In this document: positions 57,226-64,000 of the stretch, piece by piece
Layout of the letters: every line of letters starts with the position of its first letter
How positions within the stretch are numbered: position 1 is the first letter of the stretch
Notes under the pieces: model-generated
Told to the model about the DNA's origin: nothing
What the model saw: only the letters and a program-made list of their open reading frames with translations
Databases searched by the model: none
Made by a program: the position numbers and the translations under genes
NCBI GenBank assembly: GCA_016196065.1
Contig: JACPYL010000025.1
Span: 496,001 to 560,000 of the forward strand
Reading direction: 5' to 3'
DNA: 64,000 nt
DNA from: Acidobacteriota bacterium
Lineage (GTDB): Bacteria; Acidobacteriota; Terriglobia; Terriglobales; Acidobacteriaceae

Positions 57226-58773
57226 ATGACTTTGCGATCGACTGCTTTCTCCCTGCTCGTTGCTCTTTGCCTGTCGTGCTGTGCCTTTGCGCAGGTGGCT
57301 GTACTAACTCAGCATAACGACAACTATCGCACTGGCCAGAACACGGGCGAGACCATACTCACGCCCGCGAACGTGACAACTGCGAAGTTCGGAAAACTGT
57401 TCTCGCAAACAGTGGATGGTTACGTCTACGCGCAGCCGTTGGTCGTGCCGAACGTGAATATCCCGGGCAAGGGCACTCACAATGTGGTTTATGTCGCCAC
57501 CGAGCACGACACCCTGTACGCATTCGATGCCGACAACAAGACAGGCGGCAATGCGTCCCCTTTGTGGCAGGTGAGCTTTCTCAACCCGGGGGCAGGAATT
57601 GGCGTCGTCACCAGCGGTGATGTCGGCTGCAATGACTTGGTCCCTGAAATCGGGATTACCGGCACTCCCGCAATCGATCTCTCCACGCAAACCTTGTACC
57701 TCGTGACGAAGACCAAGGACAACGGACAGTTCGTCCACAAAGTGCACGCGATCGACATCACCACTGGCGCGGAGAAATTCGGCGGGCCCGTTGCGGTGCA
57801 GGCGACATTAAAAGGTGTTGCGTTTGAACCGCACCGCGAAGCGCAACGCGCCGCACTCCTGGTACAGAACGGCGTCGTGTACATTGCGTGGGCGTCGCAT
57901 TGCGACATCGGCCCTTACCATGGATGGGTGATGGCCTATGACGCGCAAACGCTCCAGCAAAAAAGCGTCTGGAACTCCACTCCGACGGGCGGACTAGGCG
58001 GATTCTGGCAGGCGGGCGCCGGGATTGCAGCAGATTCACGCGACTTGCTCTACCTTTCCAGCGGCAATGGAGACTTTGACAAGAATTTTGGCGGCAGCAA
58101 CTACGGCGACACCATCGTCAAGCTTGGGTTTAACAAGGCGGGTAAGCTGATCGCCAAAGACTATTTCACTCCGCATGATCAGAAATTCCTGCAAGACACT
58201 GACACCGACCTCGGTTCCGGAGGCGTGCTCCTGATCCCGGATCGCCCGAAGAAGAAACCTTTGCTTGTGCAGGTCGGAAAAGAGGGAACGGTCTACGTGA
58301 CCAACCGCAATCGCATGGGAAAATTCAATCCCAACGACGATAGCCAGATCATCCAGAATCTACCGGGCGCGGTGGGTGGAATGTGGGGTATGCCGGCATT
58401 CTGGAACAACAATGTCTATTTTGGCGGAGTGGGCGATAACTTGAAAGCGTTCAGTTTCGATCCGGTAGCCGGATTGCTTTCGACAACGCCGACTTCCAAT
58501 ACGGGCACGTTCTTCAACTATCCGGGGACAACGCCTTCGATCTCAGCGAATGGCACAACGAACGGAATCGTGTGGGCCCTGCAGACCGATCACGCTCCGG
58601 AAGTGCTGCATGCGTACGATGCCACGAACCTGAGTACGGAACTCTATAACTCGAGCCAAAATCAGACGCGAGACAATCCCGGGACTTCCGTAAAGTTCGT
58701 GGTGCCGACCGTTGCCAACGGCAAGGTCTACGTCCCAGCGCAGAAACTGCTGAGCGTGTTCGGCCTTTTGTAG
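57226..58773 (+). CDS. Secreted PQQ-like beta-propeller protein
   Basis: 515 residues, signal peptide MTLRSTAFSLLVALCLSCCA. Mature protein: TQHNDNYRTGQNTGETILTP, the opening of many acidobacterial secreted propellers; blade strands such as FGKLFSQTVDGYVYAQPLVV, VVYVATEHDTLYAFDADNKT and LLVQVGKEGTVYVTNRNRMG. Single Cys pairs may form disulphides. Resembles the PQQ-binding quinoprotein fold, but no quinone-binding residues can be shown by eye, so it may be an adhesin or binding protein. Starts after a GAAGGAA ribosome site. Confidence 0.85.
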   Translation: MTLRSTAFSLLVALCLSCCAFAQVAVLTQHNDNYRTGQNTGETILTPANVTTAKFGKLFSQTVDGYVYAQPLVVPNVNIPGKGTHNVVYVATEHDTLYAFDADNKTGGNASPLWQVSFLNPGAGIGVVTSGDVGCNDLVPEIGITGTPAIDLSTQTLYLVTKTKDNGQFVHKVHAIDITTGAEKFGGPVAVQATLKGVAFEPHREAQRAALLVQNGVVYIAWASHCDIGPYHGWVMAYDAQTLQQKSVWNSTPTGGLGGFWQAGAGIAADSRDLLYLSSGNGDFDKNFGGSNYGDTIVKLGFNKAGKLIAKDYFTPHDQKFLQDTDTDLGSGGVLLIPDRPKKKPLLVQVGKEGTVYVTNRNRMGKFNPNDDSQIIQNLPGAVGGMWGMPAFWNNNVYFGGVGDNLKAFSFDPVAGLLSTTPTSNTGTFFNYPGTTPSISANGTTNGIVWALQTDHAPEVLHAYDATNLSTELYNSSQNQTRDNPGTSVKFVVPTVANGKVYVPAQKLLSVFGLL

Positions 58774-58801
58774 ATTGACAAGAGCGCGATTGCGAACCGG
58801 A

Positions 58802-59812
58802 TTACTGGCGTGGAGCGTAGTATCCGCGACGGGCGCGGACTTGCAGGTCTTTCTTGTTGACTGCAGTAATTTCAATCGAGCGGTAGCGGCCATCCGCGTC
58901 GAAATCGGACGGCTTGTAGGAGACTGCGTACTGGCTGCGGAGTTCGTCTTCGATCGCTGCAAAGGAGTGGGTGATGTCCTTCATCTTGAACGGGAAGAAG
59001 GCGCGTCCGCCGGTCGCTGACGCGATGTCTTCCAGCACTTTGTCTCCCCGCAGGATCAAGCCGCTGTCGTCGGTAGAAATCGCGTAAATCAATACTTCAG
59101 AGCGCTGCGCCATTTCGATCGCCTGGGCTCGCGTCACTTCACTCTGATTGTCCTCGCCATCGCTGACGACGATGATCGCCTTGCGAATCGGATGGTCCGC
59201 ACGCTCGTGCAGCTTTTCCTGGCAGGCTTTGTAGATGGCGTCATAAAGAGCAGTCCCGCCGCTGCCCCGGAGTTCTTGAACACCGGTGGATAGCAGGGCC
59301 ACATCGTCGGTGAAATCCTGAGTCATGTGGCTGTTCTTGTTGAACCCTACGACGAACGCCTGATCGTAGCCTTTGCGAAGGACGTGTCTCAGAAAACCGG
59401 TAGCGGCTTCTTTCTCAAAATCAAATCGTCCGTGAACGGACGCGCTCATATCTACCAGGAGCCCCATGCGCAGGGGAAGATCAGTCTCACGCCGAAAGTT
59501 CGAGATGGACTGCACCGGCTTGTGATCATCGAGAATCGCAAAATCAGCCTGGTTCAAATTGCGTACGAATTTGCCGTGGCGGTCGGTCGCGATAAACAGG
59601 ACGTTGACTTCATCCACACGCTTCTTAATGGTCAGGATTGGTTCGTCGGCGCCATCGACTCCGCCGTCGGTGGTCATCGCTGCGGTATAAGCGGTATAAG
59701 TGGACGCAGCCGCAAGTGCGGGAACCGCAGGAACGCTACTTTGCCCCATGGCGGACGCGCAAGTGATCAGCGCCGCGGTAATGACCAGCCCGAACTGTTC
59801 GAACTTCTTCAT
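58802..59812 (-). CDS. Acidobacterial VWFA-related protein
   Basis: Signal peptide MKKFEQFGLVITAALITCAS, then the N-terminal NVLFIATDRHGKFVRNLNQA region that marks the Acidobacteria-specific VWFA-related family (TIGR03436 in my memory). The VWA domain has the metal site LLVDMSASVHG (DxSxS), GSGGTALYDAI and IIVVSDGEDNQSEV. Secreted or periplasmic protein-binding role assumed. Start at the ATG at 59812; the longer frame to 59893 lacks a signal peptide of the usual form. Confidence 0.88.
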   Translation of the reverse strand: MKKFEQFGLVITAALITCASAMGQSSVPAVPALAAASTYTAYTAAMTTDGGVDGADEPILTIKKRVDEVNVLFIATDRHGKFVRNLNQADFAILDDHKPVQSISNFRRETDLPLRMGLLVDMSASVHGRFDFEKEAATGFLRHVLRKGYDQAFVVGFNKNSHMTQDFTDDVALLSTGVQELRGSGGTALYDAIYKACQEKLHERADHPIRKAIIVVSDGEDNQSEVTRAQAIEMAQRSEVLIYAISTDDSGLILRGDKVLEDIASATGGRAFFPFKMKDITHSFAAIEDELRSQYAVSYKPSDFDADGRYRSIEITAVNKKDLQVRARRGYYAPRQ

Positions 59813-60133
59813 TCTGGGTACTGCCCTGCTTCCTGAAGCGTGTGGGACACGCTTCATATCGTTCGATGCACGCCAGGGGCCGAAGACCCTCAAAACAGCG
59901 TTGGACCGACTCTAGGCTGTATAGGGGCGCGAGTCCAAGTTACAAAAGGAGTACGCGCCCGGTGTGGACTTTAAACATAGCCCATTCAATGAGTTGGGAA
60001 CCGCCAATTCACGGTAAAATCCCCTGCGAGGTTTTTCCACAGAGGTGGGCCCTCGAAGACCGGTGCGCAGCACCCGAACGTGGCGTAAGGTTCCATATAT
60101 TCCCAGGATATTTTTCCTGGTTTGGGAGATTCC
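59813..60133. other. Gap with a short hairpin before the SYLF gene
   Basis: 321 bp without a gene. CCAGGA (60103-60108) and TCCTGG (60115-60120) form a 6-bp stem over TATTTT, just upstream of the GGGAG ribosome site (60124-60128) for the ATG at 60134. A leader structure is possible; nothing else is seen. Confidence 0.5.
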
Positions 60134-60844
60134 ATGAAAAAAGTGCTGACTGCTCTTCTCTCGATTTTTGTTGTGGTTTTGCCGCTGGCTGCCGACAGCG
60201 AAAAGGAAACGGACAGGGTCGAAGAGTCCGGACAGGTAATGAAAGAGATTGTCGATATCCCCGACAACATTCCCAAAGATCTGCTCGACCGTGCCGAGTG
60301 CGTCATCGTTTTGCCGTCTGTAAAAAAACTTGCCATCGGAATCGGCGGCAGCTACGGCCGCGGAGTAATGACCTGCCGCACGGGACAGCACTTCACGGGC
60401 TCGTGGAGCGCACCCGCACTGTATGCGCTCGAAGGCGGCAACATCGGATTTCAGCTGGGAGGGCAGGCGACTGATTTTGTTTTGCTGGTCATGAATCCAC
60501 GGGGCGCGTCCAGCCTGATGGGGAGCAAAGTGAAGCTGGGAGCAGACGCAGCAGCAGCAGCTGGACCGAAGGGCCGAGCAGCCACTGGTGCAACCGATGT
60601 CGTGATGCGGGCGGAAATTCTCTCCTATTCCCGTTCGCGCGGTTTGTTCGCGGGCGTTTCGCTGGAAGGTTCCACGCTGCGTCCTGACAACCGTGCGAAC
60701 GAAAAGCTATATGGCAAGAAAGCCAGCGCCCGTGAGATTGTGAGGCTCGGTAAAGTCGGTGTTCCCGCTTCAGCGAAGGAACTGCTCTCGGTGCTCAACA
60801 CACACTCGCCCAGGAACAAGTCGGAACCGAAGTCGCTGAAATAG
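60134..60844 (+). CDS. Secreted SYLF-domain (Ysc84-type) protein
   Basis: 236 residues, signal peptide MKKVLTALLSIFVVVLPLAA. The SYLF-type lipid-binding domain includes RAECVIVLPSVKKLAIGIGG, YGRGVMTCRTGQHFTGSWSA, IGFQLGGQATDFVLLVMNPR and SYSRSRGLFAGVSLEGSTLR, the last being the family's best conserved stretch. Bacterial members are thought to bind phosphoinositide-like or other lipids; role unknown. GGGAG precedes the ATG at 60134. Confidence 0.92.
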   Translation: MKKVLTALLSIFVVVLPLAADSEKETDRVEESGQVMKEIVDIPDNIPKDLLDRAECVIVLPSVKKLAIGIGGSYGRGVMTCRTGQHFTGSWSAPALYALEGGNIGFQLGGQATDFVLLVMNPRGASSLMGSKVKLGADAAAAAGPKGRAATGATDVVMRAEILSYSRSRGLFAGVSLEGSTLRPDNRANEKLYGKKASAREIVRLGKVGVPASAKELLSVLNTHSPRNKSEPKSLK

Positions 60845-60872
60845 GCTCGCAATCAGCCGGTGCCCCGGGAGG

Positions 60873-62270
60873 ATGGCTATGTATTTCGAACAGTTCTATC
60901 TCACTTGCCTGGCCCATGCTTCGTACATGATCGGGTCGCAAGGCGAGGCGGCGGTGATCGATCCGCAGCGCGATGTCGATATTTATCTGGAAGCCGCGGA
61001 GGAGCAAGGACTCAAGATCCGCCACATTTTCGAAACCCATCTGCACGCCGATTTCGTATCCGGCCACAAAGAACTGGCGGCGCGAACCGGCGCAAAAATC
61101 TACATCGGAGTGCAGGCCAATGCTGGGTTCCCGCACACTCCTCTTCGCGATGGTTCCGAAGTAAAGATGGGAGCAATCCGGATTCGCACTCTGGAAACAC
61201 CCGGCCACACCTCCGAGAGTATTTGCCTGGTCGTTACGGACACAGAGAATTCTGCTGAACCGTGGGGAGTTCTGACCGGTGACACGCTCTTCATCGGAGA
61301 TGTTGGCCGTCCCGATTTATCGCCGCAACACTCGCCCCAAGAACTTGCGGGATTGCTCTATGACAGCCTGCATCAGAAAGTGCTGCGACTGCCGGATGCA
61401 ACCCTGGTATACCCCGCTCACGGGGCCGGGTCGCTGTGCGGACGCAGCATGCGCGCGGAACGTTCCTCCACGATTGGCACCGAGCGCCTGACGAACTACG
61501 CGCTGCAGATTGGAAGCCGCGAGGAATTTGTTCAGCAACTCACCTCGAATCTTCCGGTTCGTCCCGGATACTTCCTCCAAGATGCCGAGATCAATCGCTC
61601 GGGAGCGGAGGCGCTCACAAACCGCCCGCCCCTCCCGGAATTTACCCCGGCGGAATTGCAGACTCTGCTGATCGACAAGGCGAACATCGTCGATGTGCGC
61701 CCGCCTGAACAGTTCGCCGCCGGGCACATCGCTGGCTCCATCAACATCGCTCTGTCCGGTCAGTTCGCTACCTGGGCGGGCACGATTCTCGGCCTTGGAT
61801 CGAAACCAGTGCTGGTTGCGGAAACCGATGCCCAGATTGAGGAAGCCGCCCTGCGGATGTCCCGTGTCGGCATTGAAGATGTACACGGCTATCTGTCAGG
61901 AGAGATTTCCGCATGGCAGAAGGCTGGCCTTCCGCTGGCCGTGACAGCGCAGATCTCGGCCGAGGATTTGGATAAGAAGTTGCGCGCGAAAGAAGTTCAA
62001 GTGCTGGATGTTCGCCGCGCCAACGAGTGGCAAGCAGGCCACATCGAGCAGGCGGCAAATCTCGCTCTCGACGATTTTCCGCACGGGCTACCCGAGGTGC
62101 AGGACAGCCAACCGCTCGCGGTTCACTGCAAGGGGGGCTACCGGAGCATGATTGCGTGCAGTCTGCTGGAGCGCGCCGGGCATCACAATGTCCTCAATGT
62201 AGTCGGCGGCTATGACGCATGGCACGCCGCAGGGCTACCTGAGGTCAGCGGACAACTGGTCAAAGCATAG
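60873..62270 (+). CDS. MBL-fold / double rhodanese protein (persulfide-dioxygenase-like)
   Basis: 465 residues, no signal peptide. MBL domain at 1-230 with ETHLHADFVSGHKELA, the iron-binding H-x-H-x-D of the ETHE1-type persulfide dioxygenases, then TPGHTSESICLV, LTGDTLFIGDVGRPDL and VYPAHGAGSLCG. Rhodanese 1 (about 265-355) lacks a Cys at its active loop (VLVAETDAQIEEAA), so it is inactive. Rhodanese 2 (about 375-460) has the Cys loop VHCKGGYRSMIACSLLERAG. The pairing suggests sulfur transfer from persulfides or thiosulfate and their oxidation. It begins 29 bp after the SYLF gene; a second ATG lies two codons later. Confidence 0.9.
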   Translation: MAMYFEQFYLTCLAHASYMIGSQGEAAVIDPQRDVDIYLEAAEEQGLKIRHIFETHLHADFVSGHKELAARTGAKIYIGVQANAGFPHTPLRDGSEVKMGAIRIRTLETPGHTSESICLVVTDTENSAEPWGVLTGDTLFIGDVGRPDLSPQHSPQELAGLLYDSLHQKVLRLPDATLVYPAHGAGSLCGRSMRAERSSTIGTERLTNYALQIGSREEFVQQLTSNLPVRPGYFLQDAEINRSGAEALTNRPPLPEFTPAELQTLLIDKANIVDVRPPEQFAAGHIAGSINIALSGQFATWAGTILGLGSKPVLVAETDAQIEEAALRMSRVGIEDVHGYLSGEISAWQKAGLPLAVTAQISAEDLDKKLRAKEVQVLDVRRANEWQAGHIEQAANLALDDFPHGLPEVQDSQPLAVHCKGGYRSMIACSLLERAGHHNVLNVVGGYDAWHAAGLPEVSGQLVKA

Positions 62271-62297
62271 CTGGGTCCGAGTGTTCTACCAGAACGA

Positions 62298-63437
62298 ATG
62301 ACTCGTTACGTCGGCCACAGATCGCTCTGCACCTTGCGTCGGATTGTAATTGCTATCGTCATCGGGATTTCCGTGACCACATCTGCTCAAGTCTATCCTG
62401 AAAAAATCGATGCGCTTTTCTCGCAGTTTTCCCACCAACGTGAGCCCGGCTGCGCGGTGCTGGTGATCAAGGATGGGAAGCCGGTATTCCGCAAGGGTTA
62501 CGGCGTCACTGATCTTCGAACCATGCATGCGATTGGCTCGGAGACTAATTTCAGGTTGGCGTCATTGACCAAGCAGTTCACTGCGATGGCCATCATGTTG
62601 CTCGTTCACGATGGCAAATTGAAATACGAGGACCATCTCACGGATGTGTTTCCCGACTTCCCTGCCTATGGCAAGTCGATCACGATTCGGGAAATGCTGA
62701 ACCACACTTCGGGGCTCAAAGATTACGAAGACCTGATGGGAAAGCTTTTTGATGGCGCCGAGGGCAACACTCTGCAGATGAAAGACGCAGGTGTATACGA
62801 CCTGTTGAAAAGTCAAACCGCCACCAAATTTCCTCCGGGCACGCATTGGGACTACAGCAACTCCGGGTACGTCTTGCTGGGGATCGTGGTGGAGAAGAAG
62901 TCGGGAATGAGCTTTGGCGATTTTCTTCGCTCTCGAATTTTCGATCCGCTCGACATGAGCCACACTGTGGCCTATGAGAGAGACATCAACGAAGTAACAA
63001 ATCGGGCATACGGCCACACGCGAACGGACGGCAAATGGCGTGAGACGGACCAGAGTTCGACGTCGGCCACGCTTGGGGACGGCGGTATCTACACCTCGCT
63101 CAACGACCTCGAAAAGTGGGATCGCGCGCTGACCCGGCACACCCTGCTGACGGAAAAAGAAATGGCACCCGCGCTGGCTCCCCCAAAGACCGCGAGTGGT
63201 GGCCCGTTGCCCATGACCAACGGCGGGGCTGCTCCACTGTACGGCTTCGGGTGGTTTCTGGACCCGTACGAGGGACATCGCCGCTATACGCACTATGGCG
63301 AGACGGTCGGGTTCCGGACGGCGATTCAGCGCTACCCCGATGATCGCTTGACGGTAGTCGTGCTCTGCAATCGGTCGGAGACGGATGCGCCAGCGCTCGC
63401 GGAAAGCACGGCGAAACTGAATTTGAACGCTAAGTAG
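62298..63437 (+). CDS. Secreted class C beta-lactamase-type serine hydrolase
   Basis: 379 residues; leader RRIVIAIVIGISVTTSAQ. Active-site SLTK (Ser89-x-x-Lys92) in FRLASLTKQFTAM, the YSN motif in HWDYSNSGYVLLGIVVEKKS, and NHTSGLKDYEDL. The HTG/KTG-type third motif is HYGETVGFRTAI, so His-x-Gly in this subgroup. These enzymes include esterases and D-aminopeptidases as well as lactamases; drug resistance should not be assumed. Convenient start at the ATG at 62298, 28 bp after the MBL-rhodanese gene. Confidence 0.9.
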   Translation: MTRYVGHRSLCTLRRIVIAIVIGISVTTSAQVYPEKIDALFSQFSHQREPGCAVLVIKDGKPVFRKGYGVTDLRTMHAIGSETNFRLASLTKQFTAMAIMLLVHDGKLKYEDHLTDVFPDFPAYGKSITIREMLNHTSGLKDYEDLMGKLFDGAEGNTLQMKDAGVYDLLKSQTATKFPPGTHWDYSNSGYVLLGIVVEKKSGMSFGDFLRSRIFDPLDMSHTVAYERDINEVTNRAYGHTRTDGKWRETDQSSTSATLGDGGIYTSLNDLEKWDRALTRHTLLTEKEMAPALAPPKTASGGPLPMTNGGAAPLYGFGWFLDPYEGHRRYTHYGETVGFRTAIQRYPDDRLTVVVLCNRSETDAPALAESTAKLNLNAK

Positions 63438-63490
63438 CTGGATAGAGTGTGGTTTTGCCGTCCCGCTTAAAGAAGCGTAAATCCAGCTAC
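63434..63490. repeat. Inverted repeat after the serine-hydrolase gene
   Basis: GTAGCTGGAT (63434-63443) and ATCCAGCTAC (63481-63490), perfect 10-bp arms with a 37-base loop, overlapping the stop codon; a second 9-bp inverted repeat TCCACCTCC / GGAGGTGGA lies at 63538-63546 and 63576-63584. Neither is followed by a T-run, so a termination role is open. Confidence 0.6.
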
Positions 63491-63631
63491 CGTTTGGGCA
63501 AGTCGCGCATCTAACTTTTCAGGCAGAACTGCAGTCTTCCACCTCCTCCTTGGGGCTGTTTGCACGGCGGCCCTTGGAGGTGGAGGCTGCTGTTGACTCC
63601 TCAAAGTTCTGTTTTCGCTACACTACTACAT

Positions 63632-64000
63632 ATGACAGCTTCCTTCCGTTATGTTCGTCTGGCATTGGGATTCGCTCTGGCCCTGGTCGCAGTATCCCCC
63701 CTGCGCGCGCAGGAAGGCACGCTCGACAAGTCCGATCCAAAAGGGATTACGACTGACGAAGTCATCAAGCGCTTTGCCGCCAAGGAAAAAGAATTCCAGA
63801 CCGCGCGCGACCAGTACACGTTCCGGCAGGACGTGAAGGTCCAGACGCTCGAGGGCGACACACCCGACGGCGAGTACCGGCAGGTGTTCGACGTGAGCTT
63901 CGACGACAAGGGGCACAAGGTGAGAACGGTTGTCCTGTCGCCGCAGCCCACGCTGCAGCGTGTTCAGATGACGACAGAAGACTTTGAAGACATCGAAAAC
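63632..64000 (+). CDS. Secreted hypothetical protein, 3' end outside the window
   Basis: Open frame from the ATG at 63632 to the window edge, 123 codons. Signal peptide TASFRYVRLALGFALALVAV then LRAQ; mature start EGTLDKSDPKGITTDEVIKR, then a lysine- and glutamate-rich helical stretch (FAAKEKEFQTARDQYTFRQD) and strands (YRQVFDVSFDDKGHKVRTVV). I recall similar secreted proteins in Acidobacteria without assigned function. Incomplete, so the domain structure cannot be judged. Confidence 0.75.
   Translation, partial: MTASFRYVRLALGFALALVAVSPLRAQEGTLDKSDPKGITTDEVIKRFAAKEKEFQTARDQYTFRQDVKVQTLEGDTPDGEYRQVFDVSFDDKGHKVRTVVLSPQPTLQRVQMTTEDFEDIEN

Overview
The window reads as chromosomal DNA of a soil Acidobacteriota, most likely class Terriglobia (a Koribacter-like lineage). 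This is an inference from gene content. It holds a VWA protein of the acidobacterial VWFA-related type, a subtilase with a C-terminal SVVWG repeat, PQQ-propeller and SYLF secreted proteins, a TonB-family protein opening like known acidobacterial ones, and many short dispersed GGGACAGACG-type and GGTGCCCC-type intergenic repeats. Base composition is GC-rich except in the accessory stretches. No rRNA, CRISPR array, intact transposase or intact integrase was seen.

Layout. (1) 1-2.5 kb: a membrane protein cut by the window edge, a small anchored protein bracketed by two copies of a hairpin repeat, and an exported M20-type amidohydrolase. (2) 2.63-4.86 kb: tRNA-Arg(UCU) and a 2.15-kb integrated element bounded by a 41-bp duplication of the tRNA 3' half. 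It holds an integrase remnant, a membrane/coiled-coil protein, a 58-residue protein, an iteron-like array, a 26-bp perfect palindrome and a Rep-like winged-helix gene. (3) 4.9-26 kb: mostly catabolic and housekeeping genes: GH39 glycosidase with a LacI-type operator, SDR, queG, GGT, FAD oxidase, greB, ankyrin protein, sigma/anti-sigma operon, hydrolases, RluA-type synthase, MBL protein, YncE-phosphoesterase and M28 peptidase. (4) 26-28.5 kb: an AT-richer three-gene cassette (HEPN-like winged-helix protein plus two related small proteins) behind a near-consensus, apparently leaderless promoter with operator-like repeats, flanked by dispersed hairpin repeats. (5) 28.6-38 kb: SRPBCC/ArsR pair, membrane protein, a broken ABC-F fragment, a Tat-exported resorcylate-decarboxylase-like protein, an intact ABC-F ATPase, an AAA+ ATPase/subtilase operon, exonuclease III and tRNA-Leu(CAA). 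(6) 38.3-50.5 kb: a cyclic-di-GMP block (PilZ protein, sigma-54 activator fused to PilZ, membrane HD-GYP-GAF-GGDEF protein) running into a peptide ABC-transporter operon, then the SVVWG subtilase and a free-standing copy of the membrane sensor domain. (7) 50.6-64 kb: SDR, Lon-N protein, TonB, lemA/DUF2207 operon, PQQ-propeller protein, VWA protein, SYLF protein, MBL-rhodanese, class C beta-lactamase-like hydrolase and a gene cut by the right edge.

The strongest candidates for something undescribed are the HEPN/paralogous-winged-helix cassette (26.4-28.4 kb), the AAA+/subtilase operon (33.7-37.1 kb) and the miniature tRNA-Arg element with its own iteron-like array (2.7-4.9 kb). None has a function that can be proved from sequence alone; conflict or defence roles are inference.
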